Below are positions 16,654 to 25,140 of a stretch of DNA of 64,000 nt, piece after piece. Under the pieces are notes generated by a model. It was given only the letters and a program-made list of their open reading frames with translations, ran no database searches and had not been told where the DNA came from. The DNA is from Bradyrhizobium jicamae (lineage in GTDB: Bacteria > Pseudomonadota > Alphaproteobacteria > Rhizobiales > Xanthobacteraceae): contig NZ_LLXZ01000127.1 in NCBI RefSeq assembly GCF_001440395.1, positions 13,039-77,038 on the forward strand, given 5' to 3'. Each line of letters begins with the position of its first letter. Within the stretch, counting starts at the first letter, position 1. Made by a program: the position numbers and the translations under genes.

Positions 16654-17829
16654 TTACGCCGCGATCAGATCGCGCACGGGGGGCACGAACGCTTCGTCGG
16701 CGACCAGTTCCTCGCAGAACATGCGGGCTTCCTCGCGCGCGGACTCGGTCGCAAAGCGTCGCAGCAGGATCAACAGCGGCTCGGCGGCCTTGCGGTCGGT
16801 TTCGCAATAGGTCAGCACGCGCTCGACCATGCGGCGGCGCAATCTTGCGGCACCACCGACCGTATCGACGAAGCCGGTCTCCTGGCTGACCTCGAGCGCG
16901 ATGCGGAAGGCGCCGAACGTCGATTCGGGGAAGCCGGCGCGGATCAAGAGCGCTTGCAGACTGGCGCCGCCCCGGTCATGCAGCAGCGCGGTGACGCGGG
17001 CCAGCGGCAAATCGGCCAGTTCGGCGAGCGAAGCATCGAACAGATCGAGATTGCCCGACAACAGCGCGCGCAGGATCAGGCCCGCCGTCAATTGCCCGGT
17101 CGCGCGCAGGTGCCGTATCAGCCCGGCCATGTCCTCGCCGCGTGAGCGCGCCGCGATGTTTACAGCCGAACGCTCGCGCGCCTCGCTGGCCAGCCGCCCT
17201 GCCCGGTCCGCGCTCAGCCAGTTCCGCGCGACGACGAACTGCGCCAGCGTCTCGGAAAGTTTGGCGACCAGCGCCGCGCGGGTGGCGGCGGGCAACCCTT
17301 CCAGCACCAGCATCGATTCCCTGATCGCGGCGAGATGGCCGTGACGTTCGACGATGCGGTCCCAGGAAAACGGCGCCAGCTCGGCATAGGCGTTTTCGAT
17401 CAGTTCGAGGGCTGCGGCCGCCGAGCCGACTTCGGCAATCGCGGCCGAAACCGACGGCGGCAAATGGAGGCGGCGCGCGATGGCGCATTGCATGTCGCTG
17501 TTGCCGGTGGCGACGATGTCGACGAGGTCGGCATCGATCAGAAGCGGCGAATGTTCGAGGACGGGAAGCGCGATCGAGGGCTGGTCGAGCGCCAGCGCCT
17601 GCACGATCGCGGCCGGCGCGTCCGAACTGCGGGCGAAGACTTCCGCCATCGCCTGGCGGACCAGCGGCGACGGATCATCGAGCAGCATCAGAAGCGCGCC
17701 TTCGGCGGCGATGCGATCGTCGTTGGAGAGATCTGAAATCAACCAGGCCCGCGCCAACGCCCGCGTGGCCTCTGCCCGCTCGCCTGCCGGAGCGGTACGA
17801 ATCCAACTGATGAACTGCCGAACAATCAT
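16654..17829 (-). CDS. DUF2336 domain protein
   Basis: This is a 391-residue soluble protein of the DUF2336 family, common in alphaproteobacteria and of unknown function. The N-terminal half is built of HEAT-like helical repeats (LMLLDDPSPLVRQAMAEVFA, LDQPSIALPVLEHSPLL), a protein-binding fold, and the C-terminal half stays helical. There is no signal peptide or membrane segment. The ATG at 17829 begins MIVRQFISWIRTAP. A CtrA-like box (TTAA-N7-TTCA) lies 71-85 bases upstream, and the neighbouring genes encode phosphorelay and cell-wall proteins. A cell-cycle or motility link is therefore possible but inferred only from context. Confidence 0.85.
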   Translation of the reverse strand: MIVRQFISWIRTAPAGERAEATRALARAWLISDLSNDDRIAAEGALLMLLDDPSPLVRQAMAEVFARSSDAPAAIVQALALDQPSIALPVLEHSPLLIDADLVDIVATGNSDMQCAIARRLHLPPSVSAAIAEVGSAAAALELIENAYAELAPFSWDRIVERHGHLAAIRESMLVLEGLPAATRAALVAKLSETLAQFVVARNWLSADRAGRLASEARERSAVNIAARSRGEDMAGLIRHLRATGQLTAGLILRALLSGNLDLFDASLAELADLPLARVTALLHDRGGASLQALLIRAGFPESTFGAFRIALEVSQETGFVDTVGGAARLRRRMVERVLTYCETDRKAAEPLLILLRRFATESAREEARMFCEELVADEAFVPPVRDLIAA

Positions 17830-18193
17830 GGTCCTGGCTACGCAACCTCAATCGACACCGGAACGCGATGCCACTATTAGAAAAAATAAACCATGACGCT
17901 TAACAAAGGGTTCACCATAAACGGCTGGTTTTATTGACGTTTTGTTAAGAGCGAGGCAACGCCTCGTTAAGGTTTTGGGACCGCGTCGCAATAATGGATC
18001 CTTTCCTCGCCCGACACATCCGGCGAAGAATCCCGCGAAGGAGCCCTGCTCCATCACCAAACTGCTTCGTGTTTTCCGGTGAACAACTCAGGCTTGACGC
18101 GAGTGGACGATAAAATCCGGCAACCCCATCGTGACAGGCGGGTCCGAAAGCCTACGTATCCTGGATTTCATCCGGACAACGTCCTCTGCCGGC
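17830..18193. other. Intergenic region upstream of the DUF2336 gene
   Basis: This 364-base gap is AT-rich from 17860 to 17975. It holds a CtrA-like box (17900-17914) and a compact hairpin CGAGGC-AAC-GCCTCG (17952-17966) flanked on both sides by TTAA. This is likely promoter DNA for the minus-strand DUF2336 gene plus the downstream end of the transglycosylase transcript. A 70-codon minus-strand frame here has no family features and was not accepted as a gene. Confidence 0.4.
17900..17914. promoter_or_regulatory. CtrA-like box, one mismatch
   Basis: TTAACAAAGGGTTCA has the form TTAA-N7-TTCA, one base from the TTAA-N7-TTAA consensus bound by the cell-cycle regulator CtrA. It is 71-85 bases upstream of the DUF2336 start. 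Confidence 0.4.
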
Positions 18194-19213
18194 CTAGCTT
18201 GAGAACGTGCCATTGCGGTCGCTGAACAGATCGAGCCGGCCGGGTGCGCGGACCTCGGGCTTATGGTTCGACAAGACCGCGCTCGCCGACGCAACTGATG
18301 AATTGCTGCCCCACAATTCCTGCACCGCCGGCGAGATCGGCTGGGCGCGTTCGCCGGCCTGGAACAGCGAGCGGAAGATCGGGTCGGTCGATGCCGAGGC
18401 GGTTTGCGAACTTGCCGCGACCGGCGTCACCGCGCGTTGATCCGGGAAGCTCGAAAGATACGCCGCGTTGTCGATTGCGGTTGCCGTTGGCGCAGCATTG
18501 CTCGCCACCGTGACGCGCCGTGGCAAGTCGCCGCCGGCGGCCGCCATCGCCGTCTGCGTCACTGGCGAATTGGCGGCGGCGGCGTAGCGCGTGCTCAGCA
18601 CCGAATAAACCTGGGAGACGCTGCGCGGCTGCCCGGAGCGGTCATAGAAGATCGACTGGTTGGCCGCCGCTGCGTTTGGAAACATCCGCACGGCGGAGGC
18701 ATTCGGATTGTCCTCGGCACTCTGGATCAGTTTGCCGGCACCGCCGACGCCCATGAAATGCGCCATGTAGAGTTCGGCATCAGTCGGCCGGCGGCCGATC
18801 TTGCCGGTCAGCTTGAAACTGTTGGATTGCGTCAGCACCCCCGCCATCGCCGAAGCAGCTTCGGGATCGTCGCGCAGCCGCATGATGGCGGCGCGCGCGG
18901 TGGGGTCGTCGACCGAATAGCGGCCGTCGGAATTCTTGGTGATGGCGTCGGCATATTTGTCGTAGCCGAGATGAGGTCCCGCCTCCTTCACTGTGCCGAG
19001 CCAGGTCTGGTCGATGAACTGAAACAGCCCGCGCGCCGACGAGGTGGTGGCGGCGGCCTTCGGGTTGAAATTGGATTCCATCTTCGCGGTGGCGAGCAGA
19101 TATTCGAAGCTGGCGCCGGTGGTCGAGGCCGCCTGCCTGATTGAGCCCGCGATCCGCGCGCGCGTGGGATCGACACTTGCCGCAGCCGTGGCGCTTGTGG
19201 TGTCGACCGCCAT
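18194..19213 (-). CDS. Lytic transglycosylase (SLT domain), probably envelope or flagellum related
   Basis: This 339-residue protein has an SLT-type transglycosylase domain at residues 20-180 that cleaves peptidoglycan. The catalytic Glu is E46 in ATAKMESNFNP, followed by the family segments SSARGLFQFIDQTW and YMAHFMGVGGA. The C-terminal 150 residues are Ala/Ser/Thr-rich and probably disordered. No classical signal peptide is present, which fits enzymes delivered through the flagellar export route, although that is an inference. The ATG at 19213 is the only sensible start. A perfect CtrA-type box lies about 95-109 bases upstream, and the leader contains an 8-bp hairpin (AGGCCCTG/CAGGGCCT, 19258-19278). 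Confidence 0.88.
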   Translation of the reverse strand: MAVDTTSATAAASVDPTRARIAGSIRQAASTTGASFEYLLATAKMESNFNPKAAATTSSARGLFQFIDQTWLGTVKEAGPHLGYDKYADAITKNSDGRYSVDDPTARAAIMRLRDDPEAASAMAGVLTQSNSFKLTGKIGRRPTDAELYMAHFMGVGGAGKLIQSAEDNPNASAVRMFPNAAAANQSIFYDRSGQPRSVSQVYSVLSTRYAAAANSPVTQTAMAAAGGDLPRRVTVASNAAPTATAIDNAAYLSSFPDQRAVTPVAASSQTASASTDPIFRSLFQAGERAQPISPAVQELWGSNSSVASASAVLSNHKPEVRAPGRLDLFSDRNGTFSS

Positions 19214-19307
19214 GTCTCCGCTGCCCCGCTCCTCGCGAAACCTCGCGCGGGCTCATAAGGCCCTGGCAATCAGGGCCTGTACGCGGTCGAGACTGCCGCA
19301 ATTATGG

Positions 19308-19322
19308 TTAATGACGGGTTAA
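19308..19322. promoter_or_regulatory. Perfect CtrA-type box (TTAA-N7-TTAA)
   Basis: TTAATGACGGGTTAA matches the full CtrA consensus and is preceded by ATGG, so the reverse strand also reads TTAACCAT. It lies between the lytic transglycosylase (95 bases) and mddA (162 bases); the transglycosylase is the likelier target. Confidence 0.55.
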
Positions 19323-19357
19323 GGGCCGCATTTCCAACAAAAAGGGATGTGAACTTT

Positions 19358-19373
19358 TCGGTCGTTCGACCGA
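19358..19373. promoter_or_regulatory. Inverted repeat upstream of mddA, candidate operator
   Basis: TCGGTCG-TT-CGACCGA has 7-bp perfect arms with a two-base centre. It is followed by TGATATATTG, a plausible -10 region, so a bound repressor would block the mddA promoter. The TetR-family gene downstream of mddA is one candidate regulator. Confidence 0.45.
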
Positions 19374-19483
19374 CTGATATATTGAGACGGCATTTTGCCG
19401 ACGCGGCAGGACGGAAAGTTCCGGCCAACCGCGACCACCGAAGCGCATGAGGTTCCGCAATCTTCCCAGAGAGGATCAAGACC

Positions 19484-20269
19484 ATGACAGACCATGCCCT
19501 GCTCTCACCGCCTGCAAAGACCATCACCGGCGGCTTGATGGCGATGCTGTACGGCACGCTCACCTACGTGCTGTTTCTCGGCACCTTCCTTTATGCGATC
19601 GCCTTCGTCGGCAACTTGCCGGTCCCGAAGACCATTGACAGCGGCACGGCCGGGCCCCTCGTTCCCTCCCTGATCATCAACGCCCTCCTGCTTGGCGTGT
19701 TTGCCATCCAGCACAGCGTCATGGCGCGGCCCGCCTTCAAGCGCTGGTGGACCAGAATCGTGCCGCAGTCGGTTGAGCGCACGACCTTCGTGCTGTTCGC
19801 CAGCCTCGCGTTGCTTCTGCTCTATTGGCAGTGGCGGCCGATGACCGAGATCGTCTGGTCCGCCACCGATCCGCTTGCGGCAGTTTTCCTCGAGACGATT
19901 TCCTGGATCGGCTGGGCGGTGGTGCTCGCCAGCACCTTCATGATCAACCATTTCGAGCTGTTCGGCCTGCGTCAGGTGCTGGCGCGCCTGCTCGGCCGCG
20001 AGTTGCCGCCGCCTGAGTTCAAGACGCCGATGTTCTACAAGGCGGTGCGGCACCCGATCTATCTCGGCTTCCTGCTTGCGTTCTGGGCAACGCCGACAAT
20101 GACGGTCGGTCATCTCGTATTCGCCATCGCCACCACCGGCTACATCCTGATCGGCATATGGCTGGAGGAGCGCGATCTCATTGCGCTGTTCGGCGACCAA
20201 TACCGCCGCTACCGGCAGCAAGTGTCCATGCTGATCCCGCTGCCACGACACAAGGCGAAGGTAGGATGA
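19484..20269 (+). CDS. mddA: Methanethiol S-methyltransferase (membrane)
   Basis: This 261-residue integral membrane enzyme is predicted to methylate methanethiol to dimethyl sulfide with S-adenosylmethionine. It belongs to the isoprenylcysteine methyltransferase/NnrU-like fold. Five to six membrane spans are visible (LTYVLFLGTFLYAIAFVG, LIINALLLGVFAIQHSV, TFVLFASLALLLLYWQW and others). Family features are the QHSVMARPAFKRWW segment after span 2, NHFELFGLRQV, and the C-terminal SAM-binding stretch with KAVRHPIYLGF and LEERDLIALFGDQYRRYR. MddA is known from Bradyrhizobium diazoefficiens and Pseudomonas. The ATG has GAGAGGA about nine bases upstream. An inverted repeat overlaps the likely promoter. 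A TetR regulator starts 129 bases downstream. Confidence 0.88.
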   Translation: MTDHALLSPPAKTITGGLMAMLYGTLTYVLFLGTFLYAIAFVGNLPVPKTIDSGTAGPLVPSLIINALLLGVFAIQHSVMARPAFKRWWTRIVPQSVERTTFVLFASLALLLLYWQWRPMTEIVWSATDPLAAVFLETISWIGWAVVLASTFMINHFELFGLRQVLARLLGRELPPPEFKTPMFYKAVRHPIYLGFLLAFWATPTMTVGHLVFAIATTGYILIGIWLEERDLIALFGDQYRRYRQQVSMLIPLPRHKAKVG

Positions 20270-20398
20270 CAAGCATTGGTGCACGGCTTGACGTCGGGCA
20301 CCCGTGTTCCGACAGGCAGAACCGAAACGGCGAAGCTGGCCATTTCGGCCGGATTTCATGTAGCGTCCTGGCGCACATCGATCACATCACGAGGCACT

Positions 20399-21016
20399 AT
20401 GGCACGCGCGGCAGTGAAGAAGATTGAGACCAGCACCAGCCTGCTGGAAGCTGCCAAGAAGGTGTTGCGCCGCGCCGGCTATGCCGGACTGTCGACCCGC
20501 GAAGTCGCGGCAGAAGCAGGCGTGCCGTTGAGCCAGATCCATTATCACTTCGGATCCAAGCAGAACCTGGTCCTGGAGCTGTTTGAATATCTCAATGCGC
20601 AACTGCTCGATCGGCAGAACAGGCTGTTCGAAGATCCGTCCCTGAAACTCTCCGCGCAATGGGACCGCGCCTGTGACTATCTGGATGAGGATATCGCCTC
20701 GGGCTACGTGCGGGTGCTGCAGGAACTGATTGCCGTGAGCTGGCATGATGCGGAGGTAGCCAAGGTGATCCGGGCCGGCATCATGGGTTGGGTCGACCTG
20801 ATCGTGGGCCTGGCACGGAAAACCGAGCAGGCGATCGGCCCGCTCGGCCCGTTCTCGGCGGAGGAAGTCGGCGCGATCGCCGCCTCCAGCTTCATCGGCG
20901 GCGAAAGCCTGTTCCTGCTGGGTTTGGAGAAGAAGGGCTCGCCGATACGGGCGTCGCTTCGTCGCGTCGGCGACCTGATCCGGATTGCGGAAGGAACCTC
21001 GTCAGACAAGAGGTGA
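20399..21016 (+). CDS. TetR-family transcriptional regulator
   Basis: This is a 205-residue regulator. The N-terminal helix-turn-helix (residues 15-60) reads AAKKVLRRAGYAGLSTREVA followed by AGVPLSQIHYHFGSKQNLV, the TetR signature. The rest is the helical ligand-binding and dimerisation domain. The ATG at 20399 has GAGG six bases upstream; an upstream in-frame start at 20276 would add 41 residues without family character. The stop is three bases before the next gene, so the regulator and the hydrolase-glycosyltransferase fusion form one operon. It probably controls that operon and perhaps mddA; the ligand is unknown. Confidence 0.88.
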   Translation: MARAAVKKIETSTSLLEAAKKVLRRAGYAGLSTREVAAEAGVPLSQIHYHFGSKQNLVLELFEYLNAQLLDRQNRLFEDPSLKLSAQWDRACDYLDEDIASGYVRVLQELIAVSWHDAEVAKVIRAGIMGWVDLIVGLARKTEQAIGPLGPFSAEEVGAIAASSFIGGESLFLLGLEKKGSPIRASLRRVGDLIRIAEGTSSDKR

Positions 21017-21019
21017 AGC

Positions 21020-23137
21020 ATGCGCGCAAAACTGCCGGACGGTAGCGGTCTGGTTACCCGCGACGGCGTAAATCTCGCCTACGAAATCTACGGCGATGCG
21101 CCTGACACCATCCTGTTCATCCCGCCCTGGAGCATCGTTCACTCGCGAATCTACAAGGCGCAACTGCCCTACTTCAGCGAACGCTTCCGCTGCATCGCCT
21201 ATGACGGTCGCGGCAACGGCAAATCCGACCGGCCGCACGATGTCGCCGCTTACACGCTCGACAACTACCTGGCGGACGCGCTCGCCGTCATGGATGCTCT
21301 CGACGTCGGTCAAGCGATCCTGATCGGACTCTCGTTCGGTGGTCTGCTCGCCTCCGTCCTCGCCGCCTATCATCCCGAACGCGTGCGGGCAGCCATCCTC
21401 GCAGGCACCGTCTCGCCCATCGGGCCTGCGCAGCACGAAAGGCTTGCGGCCTCTCATTTTCTCGCGGATCGAGACCGTTACGAAGGCTGGGACAAGTTCA
21501 ACCGTGACTATTGGCTTAAGGATTATCCCGACTTCGCCGAGTTCTTCATTCGCAACATCTGCAGCGAGCCGCATTCCACCAAGCAGATCGAGGACGGGGT
21601 TGGCTGGGCCGCCGAAACGGACGGAGCGACCCTGATCAAGACGGTGGAAGCGCGAAACGTGCTTCCCGGGTTCGATGTCAGCGCGGAAATGTATCGGAGC
21701 ATCCGCTGCCCGGTGCTGTTCATCCACGGCGACAACGACCAGATCCAGCCGTGCGCGCGCGCAAAGGCCGCGCACGCCGAAGTCAGCGGCGCGGAGTTCG
21801 AAGCGATTGCAGGCGGCGGCCATAACCCCCTCGGGCGGTATCCGGCAAAATCAAACGCGCTGATCAACGACTTTATCGACCGCCGCCTTATGATGCGCCC
21901 GCGGACGCGTGAAACCTTGCGGCGCAGCACAGGGCAGAAGCGCGCGCTCTATCTCTCCTCGCCGATCGGCCTCGGTCATGGCCGCCGCGACATCGCCATC
22001 GCGCGCGAACTGCGCAAGCTTCACCCCGATCTCAGCGTTGACTGGCTGGCGCAAGATCCGGTCACGCGTCTGCTCGAGGCCGGCAACGAGCATGTCCATC
22101 CGCTCAGTGCAAGGCTGGCGAGCGAGACGCGGCATATCGAGCTGGAGAGCGGCGAACACGAACTGCATTGCTTCCAGGCGCTTCGCCGCATGGACGAGGT
22201 GCTGATCAAGAACTTCATGATCTTCCAGGATGCCGTCGAACAAGGCGCTTACGACATCGTGATCGCGGACGAAGCCTGGGATATCGATCACTACTGGCAT
22301 GAACACCCCGAGCTGAAAAAGGCAAAACTCGCCTGGTTGACCGACTTCGTCGGCTACGTGCCGATGCCGTCCGGCGGCAAGCATGAGGCGCTGCTGACCG
22401 CCGACTACAATGCCGAGATGATTGAACATATCGAGCGGCACCCCGCCGTGCGCGATCGGGCGATTTTCGTCGGCAGCCCTGAAGACATCGCACCGCTATC
22501 GTTCGGCGCGGATTTGCCGTTGATGCGCGATTGGGTGCCGAGACATTTCGATTTCGCCGGCTACGTCATCGGCGAGCACCCCCAGACCTTCGGCAGCCGC
22601 CAATCTCTTCGCGAAGCGCTCGGCTATCGGGACGGCGAGCAGGTTTGCATCGTCACCGTCGGCGGCTCGGGGATCGGCGCCCACCTGATCAAGCGGGTGC
22701 TGCAGGCCTATCCGATCGTCAAGGCCAGGCTTCCGGCATTACGCATGGTGGTGGTCGCGGGTCCGCGCATCGACACGGCGTCGCTGGGTGCGCCGCAGGG
22801 TGTCGAGATCAGGTCGTTCGTCGCCAATCTCGACCGGCATCTTGCCGCGTGTGATCTGGCGCTGGTCCAGGGCGGGCTAACGACGTGCATGGAACTCGCT
22901 GCCGCCGGGACGCCGTTTGTCTATTTTCCGCTGCGAAACCATTTCGAGCAGAACTTTCACGTCGCCCACCGCCTTCGCCGCTATGGCGCGGGCATCCAAA
23001 TGGACTTTGCTTCGTCCACCCCCGACATGATTGCCGACGCCATGGTGTCGGCTGTGTCGAGGCCGGATCAACCGAAACCGGTCGAAGCCGACGGCGCGAG
23101 ACGCGCAGCCGCTATGATCGGTGAATTGCTGGCATGA
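21020..23137 (+). CDS. Alpha/beta-hydrolase plus glycosyltransferase fusion protein
   Basis: This 705-residue two-domain protein has at residues 1-290 a complete alpha/beta hydrolase: an oxyanion region FIPPWSIVH, Asp/Gly loop YDGRGNGKSD, nucleophile S105 in GLSFGG, and a late His in GGGHNPLG. From residue 310 to 705 it resembles GT-B glycosyltransferases of the MurG/UGT type. The second domain starts YLSSPIGLGHGRRDIAIAREL, a Gly-rich loop followed by a helix, and ends with the acceptor-side and nucleotide-binding text VQGGLTTCMELAAAGTPFVYFP. No stop or frameshift separates the halves. There is no signal peptide, so it acts in the cytoplasm. The gene starts three bases after tetR. The substrate is unknown; tailoring or detoxification of a small lipophilic molecule is a guess. 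Confidence 0.85.
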   Translation: MRAKLPDGSGLVTRDGVNLAYEIYGDAPDTILFIPPWSIVHSRIYKAQLPYFSERFRCIAYDGRGNGKSDRPHDVAAYTLDNYLADALAVMDALDVGQAILIGLSFGGLLASVLAAYHPERVRAAILAGTVSPIGPAQHERLAASHFLADRDRYEGWDKFNRDYWLKDYPDFAEFFIRNICSEPHSTKQIEDGVGWAAETDGATLIKTVEARNVLPGFDVSAEMYRSIRCPVLFIHGDNDQIQPCARAKAAHAEVSGAEFEAIAGGGHNPLGRYPAKSNALINDFIDRRLMMRPRTRETLRRSTGQKRALYLSSPIGLGHGRRDIAIARELRKLHPDLSVDWLAQDPVTRLLEAGNEHVHPLSARLASETRHIELESGEHELHCFQALRRMDEVLIKNFMIFQDAVEQGAYDIVIADEAWDIDHYWHEHPELKKAKLAWLTDFVGYVPMPSGGKHEALLTADYNAEMIEHIERHPAVRDRAIFVGSPEDIAPLSFGADLPLMRDWVPRHFDFAGYVIGEHPQTFGSRQSLREALGYRDGEQVCIVTVGGSGIGAHLIKRVLQAYPIVKARLPALRMVVVAGPRIDTASLGAPQGVEIRSFVANLDRHLAACDLALVQGGLTTCMELAAAGTPFVYFPLRNHFEQNFHVAHRLRRYGAGIQMDFASSTPDMIADAMVSAVSRPDQPKPVEADGARRAAAMIGELLA

Positions 23138-23158
23138 CCAGCCTGGAACCGACGCCGG

Positions 23159-23587
23159 CTATTTGCGATAGACCGTGCTCGGATCGAACTGCCGGTCCGC
23201 ATCCACAAACGACAGGCGCGTACCGCCGTCGGCGGTATCGACCTTGCGATAGAAACATGAAAGCCGTCCGGTGTGGCAGGCAGCGCCGGTCTGCTCGACG
23301 CGGATCCAGACCGCGTCCTGGTCGCAATCGGTGCGCATCTCGATCACGCGCTGGGTCTGACCCGACGTCTCGCCTTTTCGCCACAACGCATTGCGCGAGC
23401 GGCTGAAGTACCAGGCCTCGCCTGTCGCGATCGTCTTGCGCAGCGCCTCGTCGTTCATGTGCGCGACCATCAGCACATTGCCGGTGGCGGCGTCGGTCGC
23501 CACGCAGGTGACGAGACCGGACGCGTCGAATTTGGGCTGGAAGGCCAGCCCTTCTTCGCGCTCATTGATCGTTGCGGATGTGGACAC
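23159..23587 (-). CDS. hisI: Phosphoribosyl-AMP cyclohydrolase
   Basis: This 142-residue enzyme performs the third step of histidine biosynthesis, opening the adenine ring of phosphoribosyl-AMP. Conserved features are GNVLMVAHMNDEAL, WYFSRSRNALWRKGETSG, and the metal-binding text with three cysteines, DCDQDAVWIRV and ACHTGRLSCFYR. It is the monofunctional HisI type without a fused HisE domain, as in other alphaproteobacteria. The ATG at 23587 begins MSTSATINEREEG. The gene lies 28 bases downstream of folE on the same strand and is probably co-transcribed with it. Confidence 0.95.
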   Translation of the reverse strand: MSTSATINEREEGLAFQPKFDASGLVTCVATDAATGNVLMVAHMNDEALRKTIATGEAWYFSRSRNALWRKGETSGQTQRVIEMRTDCDQDAVWIRVEQTGAACHTGRLSCFYRKVDTADGGTRLSFVDADRQFDPSTVYRK

Positions 23588-23615
23588 GGTAGTCCTCGCT
23601 TAGATTTCAGCGAGG

Positions 23616-24338
23616 TTACCGGTTCGGGCCTCGCACCAGGGACAGGAAACGCTGCTGCTCCGCCGGGTTGTCGCGGAACATGCCGGTGAACCGGCTGGTG
23701 AACGTCATCGCGCCATGCTTGGCGACGCCGCGCACCGACATGCAGGTATGCTCCGCCTCGATCAGCACGGCAACGCCGCGGGGCTTCAGGACCTCGTCGA
23801 TCGCAGCCGCGATCTGGGCGGTCAGGTGCTCCTGGGTCTGCAGTCGGCGGGCGAAGATGTCGGTCAGGCGCGCGAGCTTCGACAGGCCGACCACCCGCTC
23901 CACCGGCGTATAGGCGATATGCGCCCTGCCGTAGAACGGCATCATGTGATGCTCGCATTGCGAGGTGAATTCGATATCGCGGACGAGAACGAAATCGTCA
24001 TAGCCGGCAGTCTCGCCAAAAGTGCGGTCCAGCACTTCGGCCGGGCACTGGTGGTAGCCCTGATAAAGTTCGTCGAAGGCTTCGACCACCCGGCGCGGCG
24101 TATCCAACAGTCCCTCACGGCCGGGGTTCTCGCCGATATAGCTCAGCAGCGTCTGCACGGCATGTTCGGCCTCGGCGCGCGACGGGCGCGGCAGGTCGGC
24201 GCGGACGGCAGCGGCGAGGAATTCGGCGGGATCGAGCTCTGCGGGGCGGGTTTCCGGCGCCATATCGGGCGACTTCACCTCGGAAGGCTTGGCGTCAGAA
24301 GGCTTGCCAGGGCGGATGGATTTGATCAATGCGTCCAT
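23616..24338 (-). CDS. folE: GTP cyclohydrolase I
   Basis: This 240-residue enzyme makes dihydroneopterin triphosphate from GTP, the first step of folate and pterin synthesis. The zinc-binding residues are visible in TSQCEHHMMPFYG (Cys, His) and EAEHTCMSVRGV (second Cys), together with LSKLARLTDIFARRLQTQE. An N-terminal extension of about 45 residues rich in Pro/Lys/Glu precedes the core. The ATG at 24338 has GGAG six bases upstream; the frame is open for 82 more codons, which look non-coding. It is upstream of hisI in the same direction, a common Bradyrhizobium order. Confidence 0.96.
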   Translation of the reverse strand: MDALIKSIRPGKPSDAKPSEVKSPDMAPETRPAELDPAEFLAAAVRADLPRPSRAEAEHAVQTLLSYIGENPGREGLLDTPRRVVEAFDELYQGYHQCPAEVLDRTFGETAGYDDFVLVRDIEFTSQCEHHMMPFYGRAHIAYTPVERVVGLSKLARLTDIFARRLQTQEHLTAQIAAAIDEVLKPRGVAVLIEAEHTCMSVRGVAKHGAMTFTSRFTGMFRDNPAEQQRFLSLVRGPNR

Positions 24339-24501
24339 GTCTTCTCCGTTCGACCGGCCCACAAAGACCGGAGTGTCACCGGGCAGACGGGGCGGTTTTG
24401 CCGCCGGGCGCCTGAGTCCCATCCACAACACGCTGGCGGCCGGACAGGTTTCATGTCGGGCCGCCCTCGGCAAACGGCCGGGCTGTTTTTCCGCCGTTCC
24501 T

Positions 24502-24516
24502 GTCCATATATAGGAC
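24502..24516. promoter_or_regulatory. Small palindrome containing TATATA between folE and the NifU-like gene
   Basis: GTCC-ATATATA-GGAC lies 55-69 bases upstream of the scaffold gene. It could be a -10 element, an operator, or both. The 232-base divergent gap contains no ORF. Confidence 0.3.
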
Positions 24517-24570
24517 GGTGAAACCCAGCCGCCAAGGGCGCTCGCATGGCCGAGCCCGGGACCCGGATCT

Positions 24571-25020
24571 ATGCTGAACGACATCTACAACAAGCGGATT
24601 ATCGAGCTTGCGGGCAATATTCCGCGTCTCGGACGCCTCCCCGACCCCCACGCCAGTGCCACCGCCCACTCCAAACTGTGCGGCTCGACCGTCAAGGTCG
24701 ACCTCAAGATGGAAGGCCCGGTGGTCACCGACTTCGCCCATGACGTGAAAGCCTGCGCGCTGGGACAGGCCTCCTCCTCGATCATGGCAAGCCACGTGGT
24801 CGGCTCGACGGCTGACGAGTTACGTGAGTTGCGAGAAACCGTGCGCAAGATGTTGAAGGAAAACGGCGGTCCGCCGCAGGGCAAATGGGCCGATATCGCC
24901 CTGCTCGAGCCGGTGCGCGACTACAAGGCCCGCCACGCCTCCACCTTGCTTACCTTCGACGCCGTAGTCGACGCCATCGGCCAGATTGAAGCCAAGGCCA
25001 AGCAGCCGGCGCAGGCGTAA
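24571..25020 (+). CDS. NifU/IscU-like iron-sulfur cluster scaffold protein, third Cys replaced
   Basis: This is a 149-residue cytoplasmic scaffold of the IscU/SufU/NifU-N type on which Fe-S clusters are assembled. Two ligand cysteines are present: C37 in SKLCGSTVKVD and C62 in KACALGQASSSIMA. The position of the third family cysteine reads H122 (YKARHASTL where SufU-like proteins have KCATL). I recall the same change in other Rhizobiales homologues, so it may be a subfamily trait in which His takes the ligand role. The start at 24571 matches the family (MLNDIYNKRIIELAGN). It is divergent from folE. Confidence 0.88.
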   Translation: MLNDIYNKRIIELAGNIPRLGRLPDPHASATAHSKLCGSTVKVDLKMEGPVVTDFAHDVKACALGQASSSIMASHVVGSTADELRELRETVRKMLKENGGPPQGKWADIALLEPVRDYKARHASTLLTFDAVVDAIGQIEAKAKQPAQA

Positions 25021-25029
25021 GCGTGGGTC

Positions 25030-25129
25030 GTCATTCCGGGATGGTCCGAAGGACCAGGCCCGGAATCTCGAGGTTCTCTGGTGCGTAAGTACGCACCAAA
25101 GTTTCGCGCTGTGCGCGCCCCGGAATGAC
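25030..25129. repeat. Dispersed palindromic repeat, family C
   Basis: The outer arms GTCATTCCGGG and CCCCGGAATGAC frame inner inverted segments (GGTCCGAAGGACC; GGTGCGTAAGTACGCACC). It lies between two convergent stops, nine bases after the scaffold gene and eleven before the next. Confidence 0.82.
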
Positions 25130-25140
25130 TCCGTTGAAAC

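Noticed and set aside
17848..18060. 70-codon minus-strand frame in the gap upstream of the DUF2336 gene
   Set aside because: No ribosome site, no domain, and it overlaps a probable promoter and hairpin.
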